Shown: positions 42,570-51,106, numbered from the stretch's first letter. The stretch: 64,000 bases of DNA from Mycolicibacterium holsaticum DSM 44478 = JCM 12374 (GCF_019645835.1 NZ_CP080998.1:5146001-5210000); one strand, 5' to 3'. Notes: generated by a model from the letters alone, not told the origin. Numbers and translations are program-made.

Positions 42570-43649
42570 GTGACTGACAAGCCATTACGGGTCGCCGTGA
42601 TATCCACCGGTTGGATCAGCAGCCTGTCGATCCGCGCGATCGTCCGCCGACCGCACCTGGACCTTGTCGGGGTGTGGGTACACAGCCCCGAGAAGGTCGG
42701 GCGCGACGCCGGCGAAATCGTCGGGCTGGGCCCGATCGGCCTGATCACCACCGGCAATCTCGACGACATCATCGCGTCGAAGCCCGATTGTGTGGTCTAC
42801 GGTGCGGCCAGCGCGGAGATGGACTCCGCCGCGGTGCGCGACTACGTCCGCCTACTCAACGGTGGATTGAACGTGGTGACCACCAACACCCCGGGAATGA
42901 TGTTCCCCGACAGGTGGATCCCGCAACTCGCCGATCAGGTGCGTACAGCCGCATTGTCCGGAGGAGCCACGATTTACACCTCGGGCATCGAACCGGGCTT
43001 CGCCGGCGACCAGTTCGCGGTACTGCTGACCACATTGTCGAACACCATCCGATCCATACGAGCGCAAGAGATCTTCGACTACTCGACGTATCCCAACCGA
43101 GAGCTGATGATCGATGCGATGGGCTTCGGCAAGCCGCTCGATTTCACGCCCCTGTTGGAACTCGAAGGCGCACAGCAGTTTGCCTGGGGACCGCCGATCG
43201 GGCTGGTGGCCAAGGCGCTTGGGGTGGAACTCGAGAAGGTCACCGAAACCTACGAACGGGTGCTCACCCCGCGGGATCTGCACGTCGCGTGCGGAACCAT
43301 TCCCGCCGGAACGTGTGGCGCCGTCCGAGCGGAAACCACCGGTGTCGTCGACGGTCACCCGATGATCACGATCGAGCACGTCAACCGGATGGCGCCTGAC
43401 TTGGCACCGGAGTGGGCGTCGGCGCCCAACGGCACCTACCGGCTCATCATTGACGGCCAGCCCCATATTCGGTGCGACCTGAAGCTCGGCACCGAGGACA
43501 CCCCAGAGTCGGCCAACGCCAACGCGATGGAGGCGACGGCCATGCGGGTCGTCAATGCCATCCCCTACGTGGTCGCCGCGACCCCGGGAATCGCCACGTC
43601 GCTGGATCTGCCGATCACGGCGCCCCGTAACGCGCTGGACTTCGGTTAG
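42570..43649 (+). CDS. DapB-N-like NAD(P)-binding dehydrogenase (paralogue 1)
   Basis: A 359-residue protein of the family annotated as dihydrodipicolinate-reductase N-terminal-like or 2,4-diaminopentanoate-dehydrogenase-like. It has an N-terminal Rossmann domain, a large alpha/beta domain and the hallmark C-terminal VNAIPYVVAATPG. The nucleotide loop is unusual (VISTGWISSL) because the third Gly is missing. The GTG start has GAAGGAG upstream. Function unknown; related proteins act on keto or amino acids, and none is characterised in this context. It is one of five paralogues in 13 kb. The stop overlaps the convergent SDR by 4 bases. Confidence 0.8.
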   Translation: MTDKPLRVAVISTGWISSLSIRAIVRRPHLDLVGVWVHSPEKVGRDAGEIVGLGPIGLITTGNLDDIIASKPDCVVYGAASAEMDSAAVRDYVRLLNGGLNVVTTNTPGMMFPDRWIPQLADQVRTAALSGGATIYTSGIEPGFAGDQFAVLLTTLSNTIRSIRAQEIFDYSTYPNRELMIDAMGFGKPLDFTPLLELEGAQQFAWGPPIGLVAKALGVELEKVTETYERVLTPRDLHVACGTIPAGTCGAVRAETTGVVDGHPMITIEHVNRMAPDLAPEWASAPNGTYRLIIDGQPHIRCDLKLGTEDTPESANANAMEATAMRVVNAIPYVVAATPGIATSLDLPITAPRNALDFG

Positions 43650-44428
43650 ACCGTGAACATCGGTCCGCGTGGTGCGCCCCGCACCTCGTTGCCTCCGTCG
43701 ATCGCGAAGCTCTGCCCCGTCATCCAGCCGGATTCGGGTCCAGCCAGGTAGCGCACGCCGGGAGCGATGTCGTCGGCGACACCGAGCCTGCCTAGCGGTA
43801 CCCGTTCCAGGAAACTGCTTGTCAGCTCTTCGAGGTGGATGTAGCCCTGAGTGGTGGCCGCTTCCGTCAGGCCCGGGCGTACCGCGTTGACTCGGATACC
43901 GCGCGCGCCCAGTTCTGAGGCGGCGACGCGGATGAACATCTCGAGCGCGGCCTTGCCCGCCGAGTAGTGCCCCAGCCCCTCCATCGGAATCCTGGCGGAT
44001 GTCGACGAGATGAACACGATTGAACCGCCACCCGTCATCAGCGGCGCAGAATAGCGCAGCGCCAGAAAGTTCGAGCGCAGGTTACCCATCACGAAATTCG
44101 TGAAGGTTTCGAGGTCCTGTTCGACCAGCGGCCCGGTGCCGCCGCTGGCCACCGTGCCGATGACGATGTTCAGCCGATCGTGGACATCGTGGGCGGACTG
44201 TGCCGCCGCTTTCACGGTGTCTTCGTCTTCGGGGTCACCCTTTTGCAGCACAACCTCCGCGTCCGGGGCGGCCTCATGGATTCGGTCACGCGTCGCTTCC
44301 AGCCGCTTCATGGATCGCCCCAGCAAGTACAACGTGGCGCCGTCGATCGCCAGCAGCCTGGCTGAAGCCTGGGCGATGCCCGCCGACGCACCGAGGATGA
44401 ATGCTGTCTGACCGTCGAGCACACCCAT
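43646..44428 (-). CDS. SDR family oxidoreductase
   Basis: A 260-residue SDR with GASAGIAQASA, GTVA in place of NNAG, ISSTSA for the catalytic Ser, HYSAGK for Tyr and Lys, and WMTGQSFAIDGG. It oxidises a secondary alcohol or reduces a ketone. The ATG at 44426-44428 is chosen because TAGCTT lies 8 bases upstream, a possible leaderless -10. An in-frame GTG at 44446 would add six residues. It is divergent from the mycofactocin-type SDR with a putative operator between. Confidence 0.83.
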   Translation of the reverse strand: MGVLDGQTAFILGASAGIAQASARLLAIDGATLYLLGRSMKRLEATRDRIHEAAPDAEVVLQKGDPEDEDTVKAAAQSAHDVHDRLNIVIGTVASGGTGPLVEQDLETFTNFVMGNLRSNFLALRYSAPLMTGGGSIVFISSTSARIPMEGLGHYSAGKAALEMFIRVAASELGARGIRVNAVRPGLTEAATTQGYIHLEELTSSFLERVPLGRLGVADDIAPGVRYLAGPESGWMTGQSFAIDGGNEVRGAPRGPMFTV

Positions 44429-44472
44429 GATCGGAAAAGCTACCACTTCCGCAACGGACGTTCTCTAAAACT

Positions 44473-44488
44473 GGTAATCTGGATTCTC
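44473..44488. promoter_or_regulatory. Putative operator, GRKAAY-N4-ATTCTC
   Basis: GGTAAT-CTGG-ATTCTC in the divergent promoter of two SDR genes. TAGCGT at 44497-44502 is 6 bases from the GTG at 44509, suggesting a leaderless rightward promoter right next to the operator. Confidence 0.5.
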
Positions 44489-44508
44489 AGGTGCGGTAGC
44501 GTGCGCGT

Positions 44509-45330
44509 GTGCCAGACATGACCGACAAGGTCGCGCTCATTACCGGGGCTGCCCGCGGACAGGGACGCGCTCATGCCGAAAGGCTCAGCGCCGACGGCGC
44601 CGACGTCATTCTCGTTGACATCGCGGGGCCGCTCCCACCGAGCGTCCCCTACGATTCGGCCACGCCCGAGGATCTGACCGAGACGGCGGAGATGGTGGCA
44701 AGCAAGGGCCGGCGGGCAGTGACGGCGATCGTCGACACTCGAGATCACGACGGCCTTTGCACCGCTGTCGATAACGCGGTCGCCGAGCTCGGGCGGCTCG
44801 ATGTCATCGTCGCCAACGCGGGCATCTGTGTGCCCGCCGCGTGGGATCAAGTGTCGCCGCGTGACTTCCAGGACACCATCGACATCAATATCGTCGGTAC
44901 CTGGAACACGGTGATGGCGGGGGCCAAGCACATCGTCGCCGCCGGGCGGGGCGGCTCCATCATCCTCGTCAGCTCGGCAGCCGGCCTCACGGTGGAGCCG
45001 TTCATGATCGCCTACACAGCCAGTAAGCACGCCGTAACGGCCCTGGCCCGCTCATTTGCCGCCGAACTCGGCAAATACCACATTCGAGTCAACAGTTTGC
45101 ACCCTGGCTCGGTGGCGACACCGATGGGAAGCGGTCGGATGATCGAGGCGATGGCCGAGGCAGCGAAGTCGAATCCGGCGCTGCGGCCCGGTTTCACAAA
45201 GCAACTTTTGCCGGACGCGATCACCACCGCCGAGGACGTCGCCCGTGCGGTCGCGTGGTTGGCATCCGACGACGCGAGATTTGTCACGGCTGCCGCCATT
45301 CCGGTGGACGTCGGCGTGACGGGCAGTTAA
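44509..45330 (+). CDS. Mycofactocin-coupled-type SDR oxidoreductase
   Basis: A 273-residue SDR with ITGAARGQGRAHAERL and, after the second beta strand, an extended insertion (DIAGPLPPSVPYDSATPED, LTETAEMV). That insertion is characteristic of SDRs that retain NAD and use mycofactocin as redox partner. Catalytic residues lie in VSSAAG and YTASKHA. It would dehydrogenate an alcohol in the catabolic pathway, with electrons passed to mycofactocin. The GTG at 44509 fits a leaderless promoter; an ATG at 44518 is the alternative. Its stop overlaps the convergent dehydrogenase by 4 bases. Confidence 0.85.
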   Translation: MPDMTDKVALITGAARGQGRAHAERLSADGADVILVDIAGPLPPSVPYDSATPEDLTETAEMVASKGRRAVTAIVDTRDHDGLCTAVDNAVAELGRLDVIVANAGICVPAAWDQVSPRDFQDTIDINIVGTWNTVMAGAKHIVAAGRGGSIILVSSAAGLTVEPFMIAYTASKHAVTALARSFAAELGKYHIRVNSLHPGSVATPMGSGRMIEAMAEAAKSNPALRPGFTKQLLPDAITTAEDVARAVAWLASDDARFVTAAAIPVDVGVTGS

Positions 45331-46424
45331 GCGCTGGATTGTCGAGTGACGACCGACGGCCCGGAAAGAGGGCTGGCGATCACGCCACGCGGGGCTTCGA
45401 CCACGCTGGGGATGGCGTTCACCGCCGCGAGCGCCGTGGCCGCGACACCGGGATTCACTCGGTCGTCGTCCGACTGCTCGAGGTGCAGTTCGAGGTTCAT
45501 GTTGGGATTGCCGTTGACGCGGAATACCATTCCGCCTTGGCCTTCACGCGCCGGCTTGGGCCAACGACCGGGCCACGGCGTGCTGCTGACCGTCGCGAAG
45601 TACTGAACCGCGACGGTTGGGCGGCCTCTGACGATCCCGGCGAGCTGCCACCGGTGCGCACAGATCGTTCCCTGGGGGATGACGCCGAGCGCGGTCGGAA
45701 GGTCGGTCGGCGCGAGCAGAGTCTCCCAGTCCAGTTCTATTCCGTCGAGTTCGAATCCGAGGATGTCGGCGATGTAGGTCACGACCGTGCCCCAGTCCTT
45801 GTTGACCTTCCCCGACGCGATTCGAACGGGCACATGGCCGTCGGGCTTACCGAATCCCATCGACTCATGCAGGACGTCCCATATCGGGTAGGACTTGTCG
45901 AGGTCGACGGCGTACTCGTCCATCCGGTACGAGTCGACTCGACCCGCCCCGGTCAGCAGAGCGGTGGGGATGTTCAGGCTGATGAACCCCGGCTCGCTGC
46001 CGGTGGCATAGAACGTTGCATTACCCTGCTGAGCCGCATTTTCCAGGTCTTGTCGCCATGACGCGGGCGCGGCCCGGGGATAGATCATCGGGATCAGCGA
46101 GAACGTCACCACATTGATCCCCGCCTCGAGGTACGTGGCGATGTCTGCGATCACCTCGTCTTCGCGTCGAACGGCGGTCGCGCAATATGTCACGCAGTCG
46201 GGTTTCAGCGCGAGAACCGTCGAAAGGTCATCGGTCGCGGGTACGCCGACCGATGGTGCGCCGCACAGTTCTCCTGCGTCTAGCCCGGCTTTTTCCGGTG
46301 TCGACACCTTCACCCCGACGAGATCGAGCAAGGGGTCCTCGATGACCGCACGCAAGGCCTCCCTGCCGGTCAACCCGGTGCCGACGTGGACAACTCGATA
46401 GCGGCGACCGGAGAAGTCGATCAC
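45327..46424 (-). CDS. DapB-N-like NAD(P)-binding dehydrogenase (paralogue 2)
   Basis: A 365-residue member of the same family with a good nucleotide loop (VVHVGTGLTGREAL), ATGSEPGF in the central domain and VNAIPSVVEAPRG at the C-terminus. The GTG start is preceded by AAAGGG. It lies 62 bases after the AveC-like membrane gene and probably belongs to the P450, AveC-like, DapB-like operon starting at 48749. Biochemical role unknown. Confidence 0.82.
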   Translation of the reverse strand: MIDFSGRRYRVVHVGTGLTGREALRAVIEDPLLDLVGVKVSTPEKAGLDAGELCGAPSVGVPATDDLSTVLALKPDCVTYCATAVRREDEVIADIATYLEAGINVVTFSLIPMIYPRAAPASWRQDLENAAQQGNATFYATGSEPGFISLNIPTALLTGAGRVDSYRMDEYAVDLDKSYPIWDVLHESMGFGKPDGHVPVRIASGKVNKDWGTVVTYIADILGFELDGIELDWETLLAPTDLPTALGVIPQGTICAHRWQLAGIVRGRPTVAVQYFATVSSTPWPGRWPKPAREGQGGMVFRVNGNPNMNLELHLEQSDDDRVNPGVAATALAAVNAIPSVVEAPRGVIASPLSGPSVVTRQSSA

Positions 46425-46486
46425 TGTCTCTCACCCTTTCTGCGCCCTGCGGGGCAACCGTTCTCGTCGTCGTGGCATGTTCGTAG

Positions 46487-47551
46487 TTATCGGTAAAACG
46501 GTCCCGGCTTACCGGCTTCCTCGAGATGACCGTATGGGTCGTACAGGTTTACCTCCGGAAAGGGGTTTTGATCGAAGGAGGGCTGCGACAGACCTGCCTC
46601 TCGCAGCCCGGACAACACAGCCAGCGGCACAGCGAACGACACCAGGCCCACCGTCACAGATATCAGTAACTGGCGAGTCAGCGTCACCTTTGGGCGTCCC
46701 CGCCTCGCGGGCAACCAGCGCGCGAGTCGGTTGATCAACACCAACTCGCCACTCTCGTCCCGCACGCACATCACGGCGACCATGGCGAATATCGGGGCGT
46801 CGTACACCGCCATGATCAGTGGAAAGTGGATGTGGCCGATCTGCAGCACCGGACCGACTGCCTCTGTGTAGTAGAAGATTCCGGCTCTCATCCAGGTGAA
46901 CTGGATGAGCCCGTTGATCGGGACGGCGATGATCGTCGCACCGATGAACACCCGCAGTAGCCTGCGCGGTGCCAACCAGCCGGCGCGACGCATCAGCGGA
47001 TCCAAGAGGCTGTCGTGCAGCTTCAAGAAGCCCAGACCGTTCAGCAGGTAGTAAGCGGCGTAGCCCCCTAGGAACGCCAGCGCCGGTTCAAGATTCGGTG
47101 AGATGTTCACGTACGGCCAGGACAGCGGGAAGTGCAACATGCGCGGATCGAATATCGCGAACGTCGCCCAATTCGCCAATGGATCCAGCGCCCCGGTGAT
47201 CAGGCCGGCAAACGCGATGATGACCGCCCAGTGCACCTTTCGTTGCCGCCACGACAACCACGTCAGGGCGGTGATCAGACCGATCGCCAACGGGATCGAG
47301 CTGATCGAGACCGCCAGCGGCCAGTTGTCGAAGCCGAGAAACGGCGGATACGGATCGGGGCCGGGATTCGGGTTCGCTCTTTTCGGGTCCCCGTGCAGAC
47401 CTGTCTGAATGTTCGCGATCGTCACGATGGCGAAGGTCAGGTAGGCGATGAAGAACAGCGACCACCCGATCCTGGCAGACCACGGGGAAAAGTGTTCCTC
47501 GGCCGGTTCGCCGGGAGCGCAATTCGGCTCACGGTCAACGGTATTGGTCAT
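46487..47551 (-). CDS. Multi-pass membrane protein, AveC-like
   Basis: A 354-residue integral membrane protein with about seven predicted helices near residues 31-48, 77-99, 106-133, 153-175, 198-222, 240-262 and 291-313. Conserved-looking features are LDPLANWATF and YTEAVGPVLQ. It resembles the actinobacterial AveC spirocyclase-like family, whose founding member acts in avermectin spiroketal formation, but this assignment is by recall and uncertain. The gene starts 1 base after the P450 stop, so P450 and membrane protein are coupled. It could act on the P450 product or anchor or transport it. Confidence 0.6.
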   Translation of the reverse strand: MTNTVDREPNCAPGEPAEEHFSPWSARIGWSLFFIAYLTFAIVTIANIQTGLHGDPKRANPNPGPDPYPPFLGFDNWPLAVSISSIPLAIGLITALTWLSWRQRKVHWAVIIAFAGLITGALDPLANWATFAIFDPRMLHFPLSWPYVNISPNLEPALAFLGGYAAYYLLNGLGFLKLHDSLLDPLMRRAGWLAPRRLLRVFIGATIIAVPINGLIQFTWMRAGIFYYTEAVGPVLQIGHIHFPLIMAVYDAPIFAMVAVMCVRDESGELVLINRLARWLPARRGRPKVTLTRQLLISVTVGLVSFAVPLAVLSGLREAGLSQPSFDQNPFPEVNLYDPYGHLEEAGKPGPFYR

Positions 47552-47552
47552 C

Positions 47553-48749
47553 TCAGACCGTGACCGGAAGCGTTGCCCACCCTCGGACGCTGGTGGTATG
47601 AGCGCGTTTTGCCGCCGCGTAATCGACTTCCCAGTCCGGCCATCGGCGCAAAACCTCCTCGAGCGCCACGCGCGCTTGCATCCGCGCGAGCGCGGCGCCG
47701 AGGCAGAAGTGAATTCCGCGGCCGAATGACAAGTGCGTGGCCTGCCGGTGGATGTCGAACCGGTCCCCGTCCGGGTACTGTCGCTCGTCGCGGTTCGCCG
47801 AACCGTTGATCAGCAGCATCACCGAGCCCTCGGCGACCGTCTGGCCATAGAGTTCAACGTCACGAGCGACATATTGTGCCTGTACGGGCGACGGTGCCTC
47901 GTAGCGCAGCACCTCCTCGATCGCCGCGGGGATAAGACTGAAATCCGCCGCTAGTTCGCGGCGTTGGTCCGCATGGTCCGACAACAGTTGTCCGGCAAAG
48001 CCGATCAGCCGCGTCGTCGTCTCGTTTCCCGCGCCGACGAGGGTGCCGGTATAGGTCAACACCTCTTCGCGGGTCAATCGCCTGCGGCTACCGTCGCGTT
48101 CCTCGATCTCGGCGTTGACCAGTTCGGTCATCAGATCGTCTGATGGGTGGTCGTAACGCCAATCGATGAACTCTTCCAGCATCGAGCCTTGGCGTGTCAG
48201 CATGTCGGCGGCCACATCGAAGAGTTCGCCGCCTTTGAGTTCGAGAAGCCGATCGGTGTTCTGCCGGATGGCGATCTGCCTGTCCTCCGGTATGCCCAAC
48301 AGGTATCCGATGGTGCGCATCGGCATCCATGCTCCGAGGTCGGCGATGAAGTCGAACCTCTCGGCGTTCTCGAGGGGCTCCAATGCGCGCTGGCAGAACT
48401 CTCGCGCCAGCGGTTCGATGGCAGCCATGCGCCGTGGCGTGAACACACCCGACAACAGGCGACGGTGAAAGTCGTGGATCGGGGGGTCCTCGAACAGGAT
48501 GATGCCCGGCGGTACCTCGACACCGTTGAGAATGATCTCGATGGTGGTGCCCTTGCCCGAGCGGTAGTCCTCCCAGTTGGCCAGCTCGCGGGCGACGTCC
48601 GAGTACCTGCTCAACGCGTAGAAGCCGTACTTGTCGTTCCGGTAGAGCGGCGCTTCCTCGCGCAGCCTCTTCCACACGGGGTAGGGATCGTCGTCGATGT
48701 CGAAATCAAACGGGTCGTAGTACGGCCCAACCTTCACCCTGTAGGTCAC
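47553..48749 (-). CDS. Cytochrome P450
   Basis: A 398-residue soluble P450 with GAGNETT in the I-helix (about residues 239-245), ExxR in EEVLR and the heme loop FGRGIHFCLG with Cys349 as ligand. The GTG at 48747-48749 is chosen because TATTCT lies 6 bases upstream, giving a leaderless promoter embedded in the operator at 48755-48770. The in-frame ATG at 48776 would place the operator inside the coding region. It is first in an operon with the AveC-like and DapB-like genes. Confidence 0.87.
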   Translation of the reverse strand: MTYRVKVGPYYDPFDFDIDDDPYPVWKRLREEAPLYRNDKYGFYALSRYSDVARELANWEDYRSGKGTTIEIILNGVEVPPGIILFEDPPIHDFHRRLLSGVFTPRRMAAIEPLAREFCQRALEPLENAERFDFIADLGAWMPMRTIGYLLGIPEDRQIAIRQNTDRLLELKGGELFDVAADMLTRQGSMLEEFIDWRYDHPSDDLMTELVNAEIEERDGSRRRLTREEVLTYTGTLVGAGNETTTRLIGFAGQLLSDHADQRRELAADFSLIPAAIEEVLRYEAPSPVQAQYVARDVELYGQTVAEGSVMLLINGSANRDERQYPDGDRFDIHRQATHLSFGRGIHFCLGAALARMQARVALEEVLRRWPDWEVDYAAAKRAHTTSVRGWATLPVTV

Positions 48750-48754
48750 ACCGC

Positions 48755-48770
48755 GAGAATAGGCGTTATC
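48755..48770. promoter_or_regulatory. Operator-like repeat over a leaderless -10 box
   Basis: GAGAAT-AGGC-GTTATC. On the minus strand the repeat contains TATTCT, 6 bases from the P450 start. Repressor binding would directly block the promoter. Confidence 0.6.
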
Positions 48771-48866
48771 GAGCACCGTTATGGCAGGTTTCCCGCGGCC
48801 CGACCACCGGTTGCAAGCCCCGGGGCGGCCGCGACACGGTCGTCTACCGCCTCAATCTGGACGTAT

Positions 48867-48882
48867 GAGAATATGAATTCTC
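48867..48882. promoter_or_regulatory. Operator-like perfect inverted repeat GAGAAT-N4-ATTCTC
   Basis: GAGAATATGAATTCTC, a second site in the P450/SDR divergent region. It lies 55 bases upstream of the small BFD-like gene, the first rightward gene of the pair. Confidence 0.6.
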
Positions 48883-48936
48883 GTATTGCAGGACGGTCGG
48901 GTGCACCTGCGCGGAACGGTATCGAAGGAGGCGGGA

Positions 48937-49080
48937 ATGGCTTCAGGCGCCAGGACGTCGCAGCAGGTGTCCGACGCTTGCGGAGCCCGATCGGACTGCG
49001 GCAGGTGCCGACGACCGATCCGCGCGATGATCGAATCTGCGTCATCGAAAACGGAATCAGGTAGGAGAAGCACGGTATGA
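48937..49080 (+). CDS. Small BFD-like (bacterioferritin-associated ferredoxin) protein, degenerate
   Basis: A 47-residue product from an ATG with a strong AAGGAGG site. Its stop overlaps the SDR start (ATGA). The sequence GARTSQQVSDACGARSDCGR followed by CRRPIRAMI matches the second half of BFD-type [2Fe-2S] domains (CGxC plus helix). The in-frame sequence upstream to GTG 48901 continues the resemblance, but the first two cysteines of BFD read His and Arg. It therefore probably cannot hold a normal cluster as a monomer. It may be a remnant or a small accessory protein for the SDR. Confidence 0.5.
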   Translation: MASGARTSQQVSDACGARSDCGRCRRPIRAMIESASSKTESGRRSTV

Positions 49081-49835
49081 GCGATCGACACTCCAATATC
49101 GAGGGCGCGCGAATGCTCGTGATCGGCGCCTCGTCGGGCATCGGTCACGCGCTCGCGCAGGCGGCTCACACCAGGGGCGCCCGCGTCGCGCTCGCGGCAC
49201 GGCGCGCGGACCTGCTGTCCGGACTCGCCGAGCAGCTCGATGGTTCCGCCCACGAACTCGACGTCTCCGATCCGCACGCCATCGAGCAGGTCGTCGGGGA
49301 CGTGGTGTCGGGGTTCGGCCAACTCGACGCTGTCATCTTCACCAGCGCCGTGGTGCCGTTCGCGCTGATCGAAGAGACCGACGTGACGACGTGGTTGCAT
49401 GCGTACGCCGTCAACGCGGTGGGCGCGTCGCATGTGCTGCGCGCCGCGCTGCCCCACCTTGCCGACGACGCGGTCGCACTCGTGGCATCGAGCCACGACG
49501 TGGGTCGGCCCCGCGCCGGTGTCGCGGCGTATCACGCCAGTAAAGCTGCGCTGGACGAGATCCTGCGCTCCTGGCGGGCCGAACATCCGGAGCTGGCCGT
49601 CATCCGCGTCAGCGTCGGCCCGACGGAGGGCACCGAGATCCTGCGTGGCGCGGACCGAGATCTGCTCGCCGATCTGTACCGGACGTGGGCGCAGGAGGGC
49701 CAGATTCCGGCGGAGATGTCGGCAGTCAGCGACGTGGCGAACGCGATGCTGTCGTTGATCGCCATGTCTCGCGCGAACCCCACAGTGGTCAGCGAAATCG
49801 TGCATCTGGCCCCTCGATTGAGCAAAGCCCGATAG
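49077..49835 (+). CDS. SDR family oxidoreductase
   Basis: A 252-residue SDR with IGASSGIGHALA, TSAV in place of NNAG, ASSHDVG around the catalytic Ser and YHASKAALDEI with Tyr and Lys. It resembles the SDR at 57724-58512 (similar SKAALD, EAW/RSW helix and short C-terminus). It is coupled to the small BFD-like gene by an ATGA overlap. The TAG stop is followed in the same frame by the C-terminal remnant of another SDR. Confidence 0.83.
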   Translation: MSDRHSNIEGARMLVIGASSGIGHALAQAAHTRGARVALAARRADLLSGLAEQLDGSAHELDVSDPHAIEQVVGDVVSGFGQLDAVIFTSAVVPFALIEETDVTTWLHAYAVNAVGASHVLRAALPHLADDAVALVASSHDVGRPRAGVAAYHASKAALDEILRSWRAEHPELAVIRVSVGPTEGTEILRGADRDLLADLYRTWAQEGQIPAEMSAVSDVANAMLSLIAMSRANPTVVSEIVHLAPRLSKAR

Positions 49836-50138
49836 AAGAGGCTTTCGAAAAGCCTTGGGCCCGAGGGTATACTCGTCAACTGCGTGTGCACGGGAACCAT
49901 CGTGACCGCGAGCTTCACCGAGATCCTCGAGGACGTGCTGGCCGCCGCCGGGCTGAACTCCGCGGATCCGCATGATGTGATGACGTGGGTGGAGCGAACC
50001 TACGGTCATCCCGGTGACCTCCGCCGGGCCGGGCACCCGAGGGAAATCGCCTCGGCGACGGCATATCTGGCGTCGCACCGTAACGGCTACGTTACCGGTT
50101 CCCCCGTCAGCATCGACGGCGGCTCGGACTTCATCTGA
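49836..50138 (+). pseudogene. C-terminal remnant of an SDR gene
   Basis: This is in the same frame as, and directly after, the stop of the preceding SDR. The translation reads LSKSLGPEGILVNCVCTGTI and ends in NGYVTGSPVSIDGGSDFI. It is the segment of a classical SDR that follows the catalytic YxxxK, about the last 95 residues. The nucleotide-binding half and the active site are absent. A GTG at 49884 could start a short frame, but no functional enzyme is expected. It is most simply a recombination or deletion scar between two SDR genes. Confidence 0.7.
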
Positions 50139-50162
50139 GTGCGTGCGTCCTGCGGTAGCGGC

Positions 50163-51005
50163 TCAACTGTTCTTCGACATCTCGGCGGCCGCCGTGTCGG
50201 CCCACTGCGCCTGGTGCCGGCCCATCGTCATGGCGCCGTTCCAGCCACCGTCGGTCCAAAGCACCTCACCGCCGACATAACTGAAGCGCGGGCTGCCGAG
50301 GCAGACCAGGGGCCAGGCCTGCTCCTCGGGAGTCGAATACCGCCCGACGGGTCCGACGGCCTGATCGACAGTGTCCTTACCCATTAGATCCTGAAAGGCC
50401 GGCATCATCGCGGTCTCGGTGGGGCCCGGGTTGATGCAGTTGATCCGGATGCCACGCCGACCCAATTCGGGATACCACCAGCCCACCCACGCGTCGATGA
50501 TGTACTTCGAGTAGGCATAGCCACTCCACGACCACAGCTTCTCGTTGGCCGTCAGCCATTCGACGGCCGCCTCGAACCCCCTGGTCTCGAGCAGCCCGGT
50601 GATGACCTTGATGTGGTCCTGCCAGCCGATCGCGGCGGACGACGAAATCACACTGATGGCCGACCCTTCGGGCATTTTCGGCACGAGGAGCTCGGCCAGA
50701 TGACGCGCGCCGACGAAGTTGACCAGAATCGTGTCCCATTCGCTGAACGGTGGACCGGGTAGTCCCGCGCAACTGAAGAGCCCGTCGACGGGGCCGTCGA
50801 TGGACGCCGCGACCTCGTCGATGCTCTTCGAGTCGCGAAGGTCGATCTGTAGCGCGCGGGCGACGGGAACGGTGGTGGGTTTGATGTCGAGTGCGGTGAC
50901 CGCCGCACCGAGATCCGCGAGGATTTGCGCAGCCGCCTGGCCCATTCCCGACGCCGCGCCGCTTACGACCACCGACTTGCCCCGGTACCTCAGCACATCG
51001 TCCAT
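50163..51005 (-). CDS. SDR, 3-alpha-hydroxysteroid/coniferyl-alcohol dehydrogenase-like
   Basis: A 280-residue SDR with SGAASGMGQAAA, a short FSCAG segment, ISSSAAIG for Ser and an unusually long insertion before the catalytic YAYSKYIID. RINCINPGPTETAMMP follows. The layout (compressed N-half, long loop before Tyr) is that of the 3-alpha-HSD/coniferyl-alcohol dehydrogenase subgroup. This supports an alicyclic or aromatic alcohol as substrate. The ATG has GGAG upstream and is divergent from the DapB-like gene with an operator repeat between. Confidence 0.84.
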   Translation of the reverse strand: MDDVLRYRGKSVVVSGAASGMGQAAAQILADLGAAVTALDIKPTTVPVARALQIDLRDSKSIDEVAASIDGPVDGLFSCAGLPGPPFSEWDTILVNFVGARHLAELLVPKMPEGSAISVISSSAAIGWQDHIKVITGLLETRGFEAAVEWLTANEKLWSWSGYAYSKYIIDAWVGWWYPELGRRGIRINCINPGPTETAMMPAFQDLMGKDTVDQAVGPVGRYSTPEEQAWPLVCLGSPRFSYVGGEVLWTDGGWNGAMTMGRHQAQWADTAAAEMSKNS

Positions 51006-51039
51006 GGCACGCTCCTGTCGAGAATTTCATTTGCCGAAT

Positions 51040-51059
51040 GTGAGAACATACGTTATCAC
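51040..51059. promoter_or_regulatory. Operator-like repeat GTGAGAAC-N4-GTTATCAC
   Basis: GTGAGAAC-ATAC-GTTATCAC has 8-base arms with one mismatched pair. This is the longest dyad of the family, between the divergent SDR and DapB-like genes. Confidence 0.65.
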
Positions 51060-51076
51060 CGGTGTACTGTCGCACT

Positions 51077-51106
51077 GTGACGGTTTCGACGGGGGCCGCC
51101 GGATGA
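51077..51106 (+). other. Nine-codon leaderless upstream frame
   Basis: TACTGT at 51065-51070 is 6 bases from a GTG at 51077. That frame encodes nine residues (MTVSTGAAG with GTG read as Met) and stops with a TGA overlapping the ATG of the DapB-like gene (ATGA at 51103-51106). It could provide translational coupling to a gene that lacks its own good ribosome site. Confidence 0.35.

Noticed and set aside
48749..48776. ATG at 48776 as the P450 start
   Set aside because: It would place the operator repeat and the -10 box inside the coding region. The GTG at 48749 fits the P450 N-terminus and a leaderless promoter.
40587..51057. Reading the repeats as KstR operators
   Set aside because: The half-sites are similar, but the AAC/GTT spacing is 4 bases rather than 2, so a different regulator is more likely.
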